Shown in pieces: positions 1 to 9,372 of a stretch of 64,000 nt of DNA; the first letter of the stretch is position 1, and each line of letters opens with the position of its first letter. The stretch lies in contig CATWDJ010000008.1 in the NCBI GenBank assembly GCA_958349535.1, positions 23,305-87,304 of the forward strand, written 5' to 3'. The notes under the pieces were generated by a model that did not search any database, was not told where the DNA came from, and saw only the letters and a program-made list of their open reading frames with translations. The stretch is from Maccoyibacter sp900556645. GTDB taxonomy: Bacteria > Bacillota > Clostridia > Lachnospirales > Lachnospiraceae. The translations under genes were made by a program, and so were the position numbers.

Positions 1-1412
1 ATTATAAATGCTATATAGATATTTGAAAAAATTACCATCTCACATGCCTTCATGGTAATTACCAATTCTATCCCAAAGATTCCTGCATATAAACAAATAT
101 TTCCCACATATTTTCCTAAGCCTTGTTGTACGATATTTTTGTAAAAATAAATCATCCTCGCTATCAACATGCAGATGTTTCCCGACATAGTTCCCAAGAT
201 AACACCTACCACCCCTATGTTTCCTACCAGTATGACAGAAATTATAATATTCACAAATGCTGCACTAATTGTAATTTTTTTATCAACCGCAAAATTTCCA
301 CTGATAATCATATAATTCTTTAACGGACTGGCAATTACTGTTATATAAAAGTTAATCGTAAACACCAACGCTGTGGTCCATGCCAATACAAATTTGCTTC
401 CTAGCCAAATCTGTATAAAATCTCCTATTAAGCAAAAAACGGAAACACTTCCAAATGACGCCAGCAAAAACTGTACAAATGTAGTTGATTCCACAAATTC
501 CACTCTGGCTTTCTGACTTTCATCCTTTGCCAATGTATTGCCAAATGTAGAACGAATTGCCGCATTAATCTCATCCATGGCGGAAGTTAATGCATTCAAC
601 ACAATCATATAGTTGTCATATGCATTTACCCAAACTAATCCCAAAAATTTTGAAATCACAATACTATCTGTGGAGATAAAAATAAATGTAGAAAATTGCA
701 TGAGTATGGTATCCTTCAAATCCTTGAACAGATAACTCATTTCTCTCATCTTCACTTTTACACTATTCTTTAACCATGGATGCTTTTTTACCGCCTGCCA
801 ATGGGAAAGACCGCCTATTAAAGCTCCTTTTAACAATAATGTAAACAAGTATAAAATATAGTTTTGTGTCAATATAATGACACATCCCTGTAACACATAA
901 ATACAAACATTTACGACAATTTCTATATAACTTATAATATAATTTTCCGCATACGCCTGCAAAATAACCTTTTTAGATTGAAACCAGTAATTAATACATT
1001 CACCTAAGACCTGTAACAGGAATACCATCCTCAAAAATGATATATCATACTGATTGTTGTATATCATTTTATCTAATATCGTGGTAAACACAAGTCCTAT
1101 CAAAAATATAACGATGGTAATCGCACGATAAAACTGTTTTGTAAACTGCTCTACCTTTCTTACCTCTTCATAATCCTCATTAGCATTACATACATATATT
1201 TTGTGCATTGCACTGACGCTGAGTCCTGCGGTAGCAATACTCAAAAAGTTCAATATATTCATGTAAAGACTGCTTAAACCTGAAAGACTTTCTCCCAGAT
1301 AAACAATGAATATTTTACGAAATACAATTCCGAGTATAACTGTAATCACACGATTTAAGACGCCCACAATACTATTCCAAAGAATTTGTTTATTTTCTGT
1401 TTTTAAATTCAT
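1..1412 (-). CDS. Wzx-type polysaccharide flippase (3' end cut by window)
   Basis: Open from an ATG at 1412 to the window edge, about 470 codons without a stop, so nearly all of a usual 470-510 aa flippase is present and only the C-terminus is missing. The N-terminus (MNLKTENKQILWNSIVGVLN, then hydrophobic helices with GESLSGLSSLY) is typical of the oligosaccharide flippase/MATE-fold family that moves undecaprenyl-linked repeat units across the membrane. Its start overlaps the stop of the aminotransferase upstream (TAATG), so translation is probably coupled. It is the last visible gene of the leftward exopolysaccharide operon. Family call is firm; substrate is inferred from the neighbours. 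Confidence 0.8.
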   Translation of the reverse strand, partial: MNLKTENKQILWNSIVGVLNRVITVILGIVFRKIFIVYLGESLSGLSSLYMNILNFLSIATAGLSVSAMHKIYVCNANEDYEEVRKVEQFTKQFYRAITIVIFLIGLVFTTILDKMIYNNQYDISFLRMVFLLQVLGECINYWFQSKKVILQAYAENYIISYIEIVVNVCIYVLQGCVIILTQNYILYLFTLLLKGALIGGLSHWQAVKKHPWLKNSVKVKMREMSYLFKDLKDTILMQFSTFIFISTDSIVISKFLGLVWVNAYDNYMIVLNALTSAMDEINAAIRSTFGNTLAKDESQKARVEFVESTTFVQFLLASFGSVSVFCLIGDFIQIWLGSKFVLAWTTALVFTINFYITVIASPLKNYMIISGNFAVDKKITISAAFVNIIISVILVGNIGVVGVILGTMSGNICMLIARMIYFYKNIVQQGLGKYVGNICLYAGIFGIELVITMKACEMVIFSNIYIAFI

Positions 1413-2515
1413 TAGAAATTCCCTTTAAATTCATTTATCTTATCTATTACATATTGAATCTCTGACTCCTCCATACCGTAATATAACGGCAGACTGAGTT
1501 CTGTCTTTGAAATTTGCTCTGCCAACGGCAGTTCACCTTCTTGCATTCCCAGCGATTGATATGCCTTTTGCAAATGAATCGGCGTTGGATAATGCTTATT
1601 TGTTCCGATATTATGTTCCTTTAAATATTTCTCCAGTTCGTCTCTTTTTTCACAACGAATTGCAAAAACATGAAATACATGCTTTGTATCTTCACTAATC
1701 TTCGGCAAAATAATTTCTTTGTTTTGGATTCCTTTTATGTACTTTCCGGCTGTTTCAATACGGTTTTCATTCCATTTGTCCAAATACTGCAATTTAATCC
1801 TTAAAAAGGCTGCCTGCATTTCATCCAATCGGGAATTGTTTCCTTGATAGATATGATGATATTTATAGTCAGAACCGTAATTACCCAATGCTCTGATTTT
1901 TTTTGCCAGTTCTTCATCATCGGTTACTATTGCTCCCGCATCTCCAAGTGCTCCCAGATTTTTTCCCGGATAAAAACTGAAGCCTGCCGCATCTCCCAAA
2001 CTTCCTACTTTTTTTCCATGGTACAATGCACCGTGTGCCTGTGCCGCGTCTTCAATTACCTTTAAATTATATTTAATGGCAATTTCATTAATAACATCCA
2101 TAGGTGCTGGTTGTCCATATAAATGCACCGCCATAATGGCTTTTGTGTTTTTTGTAATCTTTTCCTCTATTTTTTCAGGGTTGATATCATATGTATCCAT
2201 ATCCGGTTCCACAAATACCGGTGTTGCCCCTGTATAGGATACCGCAAGTGCCGTGGCAATAAAGGTATTAGAAGGTACAATTACTTCGTCTCCCTTTCCA
2301 ATTCCATATGCTTTTAAAATCAAGAATAATGCATCTAATCCGTTACCGCATCCCACTGCATATTTTCGGTTACAATATGTCGCAAACTCTTCTTCAAATC
2401 TGGAGCATTCTTCACCCTGAATAAACCAATTCTTAGAATAAACCTCTTGGAATTTAGCAGTTATCTCTTCCTCTATCTCTTTATGCATTTTCTCAAAACT
2501 GACAAATGGTATCAT
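1412..2515 (-). CDS. dTDP-3-keto-6-deoxyhexose 3-aminotransferase (FdtB/QdtB type)
   Basis: 367 aa DegT/DnrJ/EryC1/StrS aminotransferase, fold-type I PLP enzyme. GNGLDAL (57-63) and EDAAQAHGA (155-163) are cofactor-pocket motifs, and K185 in FYPGKNLGALGD is the expected Schiff-base lysine. It should aminate the 3-keto sugar made by the adjacent FdtA/QdtA ketoisomerase, giving dTDP-Fuc3N or dTDP-Qui3N. The start overlaps the ketoisomerase stop by 4 nt (ATGA), consistent with coupling. The family and the 3-position assignment are well supported by this pairing; the C4 configuration of the product cannot be read from sequence. Confidence 0.85.
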   Translation of the reverse strand: MIPFVSFEKMHKEIEEEITAKFQEVYSKNWFIQGEECSRFEEEFATYCNRKYAVGCGNGLDALFLILKAYGIGKGDEVIVPSNTFIATALAVSYTGATPVFVEPDMDTYDINPEKIEEKITKNTKAIMAVHLYGQPAPMDVINEIAIKYNLKVIEDAAQAHGALYHGKKVGSLGDAAGFSFYPGKNLGALGDAGAIVTDDEELAKKIRALGNYGSDYKYHHIYQGNNSRLDEMQAAFLRIKLQYLDKWNENRIETAGKYIKGIQNKEIILPKISEDTKHVFHVFAIRCEKRDELEKYLKEHNIGTNKHYPTPIHLQKAYQSLGMQEGELPLAEQISKTELSLPLYYGMEESEIQYVIDKINEFKGNF

Positions 2516-2916
2516 TTTCTTTCCTCCTCTAAATATGACATGAAGCGTTGATAATCCCGAATATAGTCATTCTCATCATACAACTCTGATGCCAACACCA
2601 GTAAAACTGCATCTTTTGAAAAATCATACATTTCTCTCCATACATTATTTGCTATATAGAGACCTTCATACGGTTTATCCAACAGAATCTCTTCTACTGA
2701 TTTTCCATCATCTAAATGTATTTTACAGGAACCATGTATACAAATAAGAATCTGTTCTAACTTTTTATGGGCATGATAGCCTCTGCGAACTCCCTCCCCG
2801 GTATCATACATATAATAGACTCTCTTTATATTAAACGGAATCTCCTTGTTCTCTTCCAGAGCTACCAGTTGTCCTCTGGCATCCCCATGCTGTTGAAAAT
2901 TAATAATTTTTGCCAA
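2512..2916 (-). CDS. fdtA: dTDP-4-keto-6-deoxyglucose 3,4-ketoisomerase (FdtA/QdtA)
   Basis: 134 aa, the normal length for the small cupin sugar isomerases FdtA/QdtA (WxcM-like). The RRGYHAHK segment carries the two histidines (H48, H50) known to be catalytic in this family. The reaction converts dTDP-4-keto-6-deoxyglucose into the 3-keto isomer used by the aminotransferase immediately downstream. Only 2 nt separate it from the acetyltransferase gene upstream, so the order acetyltransferase, isomerase, aminotransferase forms a compact sugar cassette. FdtA (galacto) and QdtA (gluco) differ subtly, so the symbol is provisional. Confidence 0.85.
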   Translation of the reverse strand: MAKIINFQQHGDARGQLVALEENKEIPFNIKRVYYMYDTGEGVRRGYHAHKKLEQILICIHGSCKIHLDDGKSVEEILLDKPYEGLYIANNVWREMYDFSKDAVLLVLASELYDENDYIRDYQRFMSYLEEERK

Positions 2917-2918
2917 TA

Positions 2919-3740
2919 TTACTCTTCCTCTCCTTTATTTTTGAGCCACTCATCATACCCGATATTTTCCCAAGGCATTCCTCTGCTAAAACTATCATGC
3001 CATGGATAAACCTGTTCCCCGGTAACCCGATTTTTGATTTTTGATATATCTGCTATTACCTTCGCCGGATTTCCACCTATTACAACATTACTCTCAACAT
3101 CTTTCGTTACAACAGCTCCCGCTGCCACAAGACTGTTAGAGTGAACCGTGATTCCCGGCAATATAACACTTCCGGTAGCTATCACTGCAAATTTCTCTAA
3201 CGTAACTCCTTCCAACACGGTGGATGGGGGCGTTGGATCATTTGTCAAAACACAATATGGAAATACCCATACAAAGTCTTTTATTACCGTTTTCATTCCA
3301 ACGTGAACATTACTGTGTAAACGAACGTAATTTCCGATTTCACAGTCTCCTTGAATATCAGACAAAGTTCCTATGCTTACATGTTTTCCTATCTTCGTCT
3401 TCTCCCTGATTGTTACATGATGTCCTGTTGTGAAACATTCTCCAATCTCACAATCCCCATATATGACTGTATTACTACGAATAACTGAATTTTCTCCAAT
3501 TACCAACGGATGACAATAATCTTTCTCTGGATTCTCAAAAAAATCTCCCAGATACTCTCCTAAAATGCAATTCGCACCTATTTTACTATTCTTTTTTATG
3601 GTAACGTTATCTCTTATAATACAGCGATAATCTATATATACATTATCTTCAATTACTACATTGTTACCTATTATCGTACCTTCTTTTATTATGACGTTTT
3701 TGCCTTTTATATAGGTATTCTCCTGTTTATTTTGTTCCAT
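2919..3740 (-). CDS. Hexapeptide-repeat sugar N-acetyltransferase (QdtC/FdtC-like)
   Basis: 273 aa left-handed beta-helix protein. From residue about 10 to 220 it has continuous [LIV]-G-x-x-x-x repeats, ending with the common acetyltransferase tail SLVAAGAVVTKDV and GGNPAKVI. Length and position beside an FdtA/FdtB-like pair fit the acetyl-CoA dependent acetyltransferase that turns dTDP-3-amino-3,6-dideoxyhexose into the 3-acetamido sugar. The C-terminal region after residue 235 (VYPWHDSFSRGMPWE) is non-repetitive. It could instead O-acetylate a glycan, but the cassette context favours the N-acetylation role. Confidence 0.75.
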   Translation of the reverse strand: MEQNKQENTYIKGKNVIIKEGTIIGNNVVIEDNVYIDYRCIIRDNVTIKKNSKIGANCILGEYLGDFFENPEKDYCHPLVIGENSVIRSNTVIYGDCEIGECFTTGHHVTIREKTKIGKHVSIGTLSDIQGDCEIGNYVRLHSNVHVGMKTVIKDFVWVFPYCVLTNDPTPPSTVLEGVTLEKFAVIATGSVILPGITVHSNSLVAAGAVVTKDVESNVVIGGNPAKVIADISKIKNRVTGEQVYPWHDSFSRGMPWENIGYDEWLKNKGEEE

Positions 3741-3756
3741 ATCATGCCTCTTTCTT

Positions 3757-4794
3757 CTAAATCATCTTACTTCTAATTTTCGTCAACCATACTAATACAC
3801 CGGTCATATTGTGCTTTGCACAAAATGCAACTATTTTACCCTTTGAACCATAGATATTTTTTAATGGAATTCTTTTTATTGATGGTCCAAACTCCGGTGT
3901 GTGCAGCAATTCCTTAATAGATAACAGTCCTTCTGTCTTTTTATAATCTTTATGTGCATATACCGTAAACAAAATCAATTTTAAAACCTCTACCGCATGA
4001 TAATCATAAACATCCTGCATATGTTCCATAATCCCCAGACGTTCCAATAGCTTTTTGGTTTCTTTACGGTTATTTCTCCAGCTCTCTATCGTTTCAGGAC
4101 GAAATGCTTTTGATACGGAATTTTCTCTCTGTACATAATGGTATAATATTTGATTCGTAAAGACTACTTTTTTCGCATACTGAAATGCTTCAATGGCAAA
4201 TATTCCATCTTCACCGTTTTTCACATTTACCGGAAATGAGATTTGATTTTCCTTTATAATCTCTGTCTTGTACATTTTGCATACTGTCGTTACCAAAAAT
4301 GTAAATAGCATTTCATCGGAATAACTATAAAAATTCAAAAGCATCCTTTGCAATTTCTGAATCTCATTTCCCTGAAACACCATATAATCTTTGCCTAGAA
4401 ATGGTGTGTTCTCATAGGAATCTCCGATTTCTTTATCAAACCTCCACATTAGAGTATCGGCTCCCGATTTTTCCGAAAGGTTCAATAATCTTTCTAAGGT
4501 TTCTGCCTCAATCCAATCGTCAGAATCCACAAAAGTAATCCATTCTCCCAGCGACTGTTCTATTCCTATATTTCTGGCGTTAGATACCCCCTGATTTTCT
4601 ATGTGCACTACTTTTATTCGCTCATCCTCTTCTTGGAATCTGTCTAACAAATCCGCACAGGCTTTCTCAGAACCATCGTCCACCAAAATCAATTCCAGTT
4701 CTTCTATAGTCTGATTACAAATACTTTTTATACATTTTTCCAAATACTTCTCCGGTGTATTGTATACCGGAACAACAATACTTACTTTTACCAT
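3757..4794 (-). CDS. Family 2 glycosyltransferase
   Basis: 345 aa from the ATG at 4794, chosen because GAGG lies 6 nt upstream; an in-frame ATG at 4857 would overlap the next gene. GT-A fold: hydrophobic start VKVSIVVPVYN, nucleotide-binding DDGS at 39-42 and metal-binding DSDD at 90-93. It should add one sugar of the exopolysaccharide repeat unit on the cytoplasmic face; no membrane segment is seen. The stop is 16 nt upstream of the acetyltransferase start. Donor and acceptor cannot be assigned. Confidence 0.85.
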   Translation of the reverse strand: MVKVSIVVPVYNTPEKYLEKCIKSICNQTIEELELILVDDGSEKACADLLDRFQEEDERIKVVHIENQGVSNARNIGIEQSLGEWITFVDSDDWIEAETLERLLNLSEKSGADTLMWRFDKEIGDSYENTPFLGKDYMVFQGNEIQKLQRMLLNFYSYSDEMLFTFLVTTVCKMYKTEIIKENQISFPVNVKNGEDGIFAIEAFQYAKKVVFTNQILYHYVQRENSVSKAFRPETIESWRNNRKETKKLLERLGIMEHMQDVYDYHAVEVLKLILFTVYAHKDYKKTEGLLSIKELLHTPEFGPSIKRIPLKNIYGSKGKIVAFCAKHNMTGVLVWLTKIRSKMI

Positions 4795-4802
4795 AAAAAC
4801 CT

Positions 4803-5786
4803 CTACAGTCTCGTACCTGCCAATAAATATTTTATATTTCCCCAAAATTGGTAACATATCACATCCAGATACTTCAGCTTGTTTCCTATACTGTTATTTT
4901 CCCGAGAAACCCTCATCCAATCAATCTGACGGTTTCTTAAACGTTTTAAAGCGAGGTTAAATATCCCCCCTCGAACCTCATTCTTAATATAAATCTCTTT
5001 CATGATTATCTGATAATCACGGAAAAATTCACTATTTAACGGTCCGCCATTACTTACACCATTCAACGCATATTTCATCATTATAATTTCTGAAAAAAAG
5101 AATTTTTCTCCTTTTTTTGCAAGATATGGCCAATATGTCATATCCTCTATCAACCTAAAATCTTCTAAAAATCCATTGGTCTCCTGCAACAATTCCATGG
5201 AAAAAAACACAGCAACCGTTGATATAATACATCGGGACATCAATAACTCATTACAAGTTTTGGTATCCAAACTTTTTAGGTATTGGATATCTTTTGGTGT
5301 TGGTGTGATATTACACATGCGACCGCTTCTGGCTTTCCATCTATAACTGGCTGTATTCCGAACTTTATCAGTATCCTCACCTGTTCGTCTTTTTACAAAA
5401 GTCTGACCTACTAATATTCTAGCTTGATTTTTTTCGCAAAATTCTACACACTTACTAATCACCGTTTCATCATATAATTCATCATCTACTGGTACGGCTT
5501 TTAGATATTTTCCCTTTGCCACCTTAATGGCACTATTACAATTTTGGGTTGTTCCCACATTCTCTTCTAAATGTTGAAAAATTACATTTGATATATTCGG
5601 TGTTTTATGTTCTTCTATATACTTGGCAATCTTACTTTCGTACTCGCCATAATTCGGTGAGCCATCATCATTAATGACAATCTCAATGTTGGAATATGTC
5701 TGACTAAAAATACTATTAAGTGTTTTATAAATGCCTTCAAAGGATTTGTATGTCGGTATCAGAACCGATACTAACGGCTGTGTCAT
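4803..5786 (-). CDS. Family 2 glycosyltransferase
   Basis: 327 aa GT-A type transferase starting MTQPLVSVLIPTYKS, with NDDGS at 39-43 and VDDE at 100-103 in the metal-binding position. The second half (YWPYLAKKGEKFFFSE, residues about 220-235) resembles the acceptor half of capsule GT2 enzymes. It lies between another GT2 and a GT4 gene with short spacers, so it is part of the exopolysaccharide operon. It is a soluble cytoplasmic enzyme; sugar specificity is unknown. Confidence 0.82.
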   Translation of the reverse strand: MTQPLVSVLIPTYKSFEGIYKTLNSIFSQTYSNIEIVINDDGSPNYGEYESKIAKYIEEHKTPNISNVIFQHLEENVGTTQNCNSAIKVAKGKYLKAVPVDDELYDETVISKCVEFCEKNQARILVGQTFVKRRTGEDTDKVRNTASYRWKARSGRMCNITPTPKDIQYLKSLDTKTCNELLMSRCIISTVAVFFSMELLQETNGFLEDFRLIEDMTYWPYLAKKGEKFFFSEIIMMKYALNGVSNGGPLNSEFFRDYQIIMKEIYIKNEVRGGIFNLALKRLRNRQIDWMRVSRENNSIGNKLKYLDVICYQFWGNIKYLLAGTRL

Positions 5787-5803
5787 ATCTTTCTTCTATC
5801 TCC

Positions 5804-6829
5804 TCAATATATCTTTACGATTTTTCCTATATATTCTTCCAAATTATCATAGCTGTCTGCCCGTTTTCTTGCCCCTTGTGATTTTGTGGAATAGTAAACC
5901 TCATCTGTCAACAGCTTGGCTATTTCCTCCACATATTCTGCATGAGATTGACATTTTTTTCCACTTTCCTCTGTTACGATGTCCTGCAGACCGCCTACAG
6001 AACTTGCCACCACCGGGCAGCCTAAGCACATTGCCTCCAAAGCAACCAGACCAAAGCCTTCCCATTTTGAAGGCATACACAAAACCTTAGATGTTGCCAT
6101 GTATTTATAAGGGTTCTCCTGAAATCCAAGCATTTTTAGATTTTCCTGTAATCCGTATTGCTGAATCTTTTTTTCGCAAGCCTCATACAAATCCCCTGCT
6201 CCTATCATGGCTCCTTTTATATTTAATTGCTTTTCATATTTTAGGCTCTTAAAAATTTCCACAAACTGAAGTGGATTTTTCTCTTCCGTCATCCGCCCTA
6301 CAAAAAGCAAATCATAATCTTCTTCTGATTTATCATGGATTTTTTCCTGTACCTCTTTTACAGAAAAGGGATTTCCCACTACCTGTACCTTATCTGCAAT
6401 TTTCTCTGCATACCGATATTCTTTTTCTACGGAATCCGACACTGTGAGAACTGATTGAAAATATGGTGCATAGTGTTTATATATCAAACTGTTGATACAC
6501 ACTTTTTTTAACCATGGTGGATTACAATGTAAATGTGAAATGACTTTTATCTCTCTCTTTGCTGCCTCTGCCGCTATTACGCTTGCCCGAAAATCATGTG
6601 CGTGAATGATATCCGGTTTGATTTCTTCCATTGCTCTCTTCACGGTTTTTACAGACAGCTTGTCCACGCCATAATATTCTATTCCTTCTTTTTCCAGACG
6701 CTCCTGAATGTTTCCTTTGGGAGACAGATAGACGCATTTACAATCCTTGGGCAGATTTTTTATGATGGAACACACCACATGCTCTGCTCCCGAATATATT
6801 CTGGAATTCAAGATATGTAATATCACCAT
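5804..6829 (-). CDS. Family 4 glycosyltransferase
   Basis: 341 aa GT-B fold enzyme. The N-terminal acceptor domain begins VILHILNSRIYSGAEHVV (the SGGAE-like loop), and the C-terminal nucleotide-sugar domain has LLFVGRMTEEKNP (about 174-186) and SKWEGFGLVALEAM (254-267), whose two Glu form the EX7E motif of retaining GT4 enzymes. It sits in the exopolysaccharide operon, one nucleotide from the next upstream gene. It should be a soluble or membrane-associated cytoplasmic transferase for the repeat unit; donor unknown. Confidence 0.87.
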   Translation of the reverse strand: MVILHILNSRIYSGAEHVVCSIIKNLPKDCKCVYLSPKGNIQERLEKEGIEYYGVDKLSVKTVKRAMEEIKPDIIHAHDFRASVIAAEAAKREIKVISHLHCNPPWLKKVCINSLIYKHYAPYFQSVLTVSDSVEKEYRYAEKIADKVQVVGNPFSVKEVQEKIHDKSEEDYDLLFVGRMTEEKNPLQFVEIFKSLKYEKQLNIKGAMIGAGDLYEACEKKIQQYGLQENLKMLGFQENPYKYMATSKVLCMPSKWEGFGLVALEAMCLGCPVVASSVGGLQDIVTEESGKKCQSHAEYVEEIAKLLTDEVYYSTKSQGARKRADSYDNLEEYIGKIVKIY

Positions 6830-7939
6830 TTACTTTATCAATCCTCTCTCATACAATTCTTTCATTTCTTCTCGAATATACTTCAAATCATACTTTTCTA
6901 TCTTTTCCAAACTCTTCTGTATCATCATTTCTTTATCGACATTCTGCATTTTTTGAATTGCTACCGCATATTCTTCCAGTGTGTTTTTCTCACACAAGAT
7001 GCCGTTGACGCCATCTTCCACCAGTTCTGTATTTCCTCTTGCTTTAGAGGCGATAATCGGAAGCCCTGCCACCATGGCTTCCATCAGTGCCACCGGCAGT
7101 CCCTCTCTCTTAGACGGAAACACAAATACATCCACGGATTTGCAGATATCTGCAATATCTTCCCGATATCCCAAAAAATGCACCTGCTTTTCGATACCCA
7201 ATTCCTTTACCAATTCTTCTAAATACTTGTCCAACGCTCCTATGCCGCAAATCAGATAATGAACCTTGCTATCTCCAAGCTGTGCCAATCCTCTTAAAAC
7301 CACCTGGTGATTTTTCCGCTTGCTTAATTCTCCCACGGAAAGCATCAGGTAATTCTCCTGTGGTATGCCCAATTCCTCGCATAATTCATTCCGAATGTTC
7401 TTTCCATGTGAAAACTTGTGGATATCAATACCGATTCCATTCAGATAGACCGCTTTTCCCATATGGAATTTATTTTTTGCCAGCTCATAGTCTTCATGAT
7501 TAATGGTTATCAGGACATCCGTATACTTGGAAAGGAACTTTTCTACCGGATAAAACAATATCCAGTCTCTTTTGGGACCTCCCTTAGCAAACTGAAAGCC
7601 ATGTGCCGTATAGAATACCGGAGTGGTTTTTGTTCTTTTTGCCGCCAGTCTGGCAAACACTCCTCCAATAGGCATATGGCAATGTACCAGTTTAAAGTGT
7701 TCTTTTTCCATAAGGGCTTCTAATTTTCGACATTCTCTAAGATTTTCCACACTAAGGGGAGAACGACGAAAAGACAGATGTATTTTCTTTACGCCTGTCT
7801 TATCTAACTTGTGATTATCATTTTCAAAATTTGCTGCACACCAGACCTCATATCCCATTTCTTGAAGGATACTTATATCGGACATTTCAAAATCCGAAAA
7901 GAATTTTCCCAGTCTGGCCACCAGTAATACTTTATCCAT
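6830..7939 (-). CDS. Family 4 glycosyltransferase (EpsD-like)
   Basis: 369 aa GT-B transferase. The acceptor domain has KLVHCHMPIGGVFAR (83-97) and TAHGFQFAKGGP (111-122), a pattern common in EpsD/WcaL-like capsule transferases; the donor domain has SVGELSKRKNH (201-211) and SKREGLPVALMEAM (276-289, EX7E). Its start overlaps the 3' end of the priming transferase gene by 8 nt, so it may act early in repeat-unit assembly, possibly adding the second sugar. That order is inferred from position only. Confidence 0.85.
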   Translation of the reverse strand: MDKVLLVARLGKFFSDFEMSDISILQEMGYEVWCAANFENDNHKLDKTGVKKIHLSFRRSPLSVENLRECRKLEALMEKEHFKLVHCHMPIGGVFARLAAKRTKTTPVFYTAHGFQFAKGGPKRDWILFYPVEKFLSKYTDVLITINHEDYELAKNKFHMGKAVYLNGIGIDIHKFSHGKNIRNELCEELGIPQENYLMLSVGELSKRKNHQVVLRGLAQLGDSKVHYLICGIGALDKYLEELVKELGIEKQVHFLGYREDIADICKSVDVFVFPSKREGLPVALMEAMVAGLPIIASKARGNTELVEDGVNGILCEKNTLEEYAVAIQKMQNVDKEMMIQKSLEKIEKYDLKYIREEMKELYERGLIK

Positions 7940-9338
7940 AATGTTCCTCGTTATCTACTTTTACGTTTTTCGTAGCTGCTGTTGTATTTCCCTCATCCAA
8001 TCCTTCCGTACTTTCCTTTTGGAAAATTACCTTTAGGGTTAGAAGAATCAGTTTTATATCCAGCCAGACAGAACATTTTTCTACATAAATCATATCCAGC
8101 TTCAGCTTGTCATAGGAAGTGGTATTGTATTTTCCATATACCTGGGCATATCCGGTCAATCCTGCTTTTACCCGAAGCCGATAGGCAAATTCAGGAACCT
8201 CTTCGCAGTATTCCCGATTAATCTCCGGTCTCTCCGGTCGCGGACCTACCACGCTCATATCACCCATCAGAATATTGAAAAATTGCGGTATCTCATCAAT
8301 TCTGGTGGCACGGATAAATTTTCCCACAGGGGTAATACGGCTATCATTTTCGGTTGCCAGCCTTGCTTTTCCATCTTTTTCCGCATCAGTAATCATGCTT
8401 CTGAATTTCATGATTTTAAATTCTTTTCCATCAATAGTACATCTGGTCTGGCGATAAAATACTGGCCCTTTATCATAAGAATGGATGGCAATAGCTGTAA
8501 TCAGCATAATCGGTGATGTGATAATGATTCCAATGAGAGAAATCACAATATCCCCAAAACGTTTGATAAATCTCTGCGGTGCAGACATTCCCAGATTTCT
8601 GCAAAAATACAACGGAGTGTCAAAAAGGTTCAGTTCTGCCGAACCTTTTACAATAATGTCTGATATCTTTGGTGTGAAATATACTCTCTTTGCCTGATCA
8701 AAACATTCTTTTAATATTTTATTCCGTCTTTTACTCGGCACATCATTAATAAGTACTGCATCATACTTTTCAATGGTCTCACGGATTACTTTCATCTCTT
8801 CACGATAACTCAGTTCCCCTGCGATAACATACTTGTCCCCACGAGCATTCATTTTTACCGTAAGATTATTCTCATAGTCCCCATAAATGTGGAGCATTCT
8901 ATAAGGTGGAAAAATCTTTCGGTACAGAGTCATGGTAATCATCGTCAGTACAAAAAGAGACAGCACTTGTGCTACTAAAAGCTCTATATATTCAATAATA
9001 ATCAATCGAAGATAGTATACCTGTCCCACCATCAGAATGGTAATCAATATTCCCACCCCGTTCAGACAGACCAGACCTATCCCCTGTGACAAAATCACAT
9101 TGGATCTCTTGCTTATTCCTATCTTGTATCCGCCAAACACGTGGATAAATAAGATTGCTAATACACCGTATACGGCAATCATCAGCAGATTTCCCTTATT
9201 TAGATAACGCTGGTATAGTAAGACATTTAAGTAATGCTGCCATACCCATGCAAACATTCCTATCACTACTACTGTGATAAGTAGGTTACACAATCCACGA
9301 TACCAATATTTTATGGTCTCTTTTGTCTTGCTCTGCAT
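7932..9338 (-). CDS. Undecaprenyl-phosphate glycosylphosphotransferase (priming sugar transferase)
   Basis: 468 aa WbaP/PglC-superfamily enzyme of the long polytopic type. Four N-terminal membrane segments (about 17-33, 52-70, 84-104, 115-138) and a degenerate central domain (145-245) precede a re-entrant helix (263-285) and the catalytic domain with KFRSM (311-315), RIDEIPQFFNIL (346-357) and GPRPERPE (365-372). It starts exopolysaccharide synthesis by moving a sugar-1-phosphate onto undecaprenyl phosphate. It is second in the operon after rfbA, 34 nt downstream. The first sugar (glucose, galactose or a HexNAc) is not predictable. Confidence 0.9.
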   Translation of the reverse strand: MQSKTKETIKYWYRGLCNLLITVVVIGMFAWVWQHYLNVLLYQRYLNKGNLLMIAVYGVLAILFIHVFGGYKIGISKRSNVILSQGIGLVCLNGVGILITILMVGQVYYLRLIIIEYIELLVAQVLSLFVLTMITMTLYRKIFPPYRMLHIYGDYENNLTVKMNARGDKYVIAGELSYREEMKVIRETIEKYDAVLINDVPSKRRNKILKECFDQAKRVYFTPKISDIIVKGSAELNLFDTPLYFCRNLGMSAPQRFIKRFGDIVISLIGIIITSPIMLITAIAIHSYDKGPVFYRQTRCTIDGKEFKIMKFRSMITDAEKDGKARLATENDSRITPVGKFIRATRIDEIPQFFNILMGDMSVVGPRPERPEINREYCEEVPEFAYRLRVKAGLTGYAQVYGKYNTTSYDKLKLDMIYVEKCSVWLDIKLILLTLKVIFQKESTEGLDEGNTTAATKNVKVDNEEHYG

Positions 9339-9372
9339 TGCTGTCTCCTTGGTAGCTTTTTATAACTTCTGC

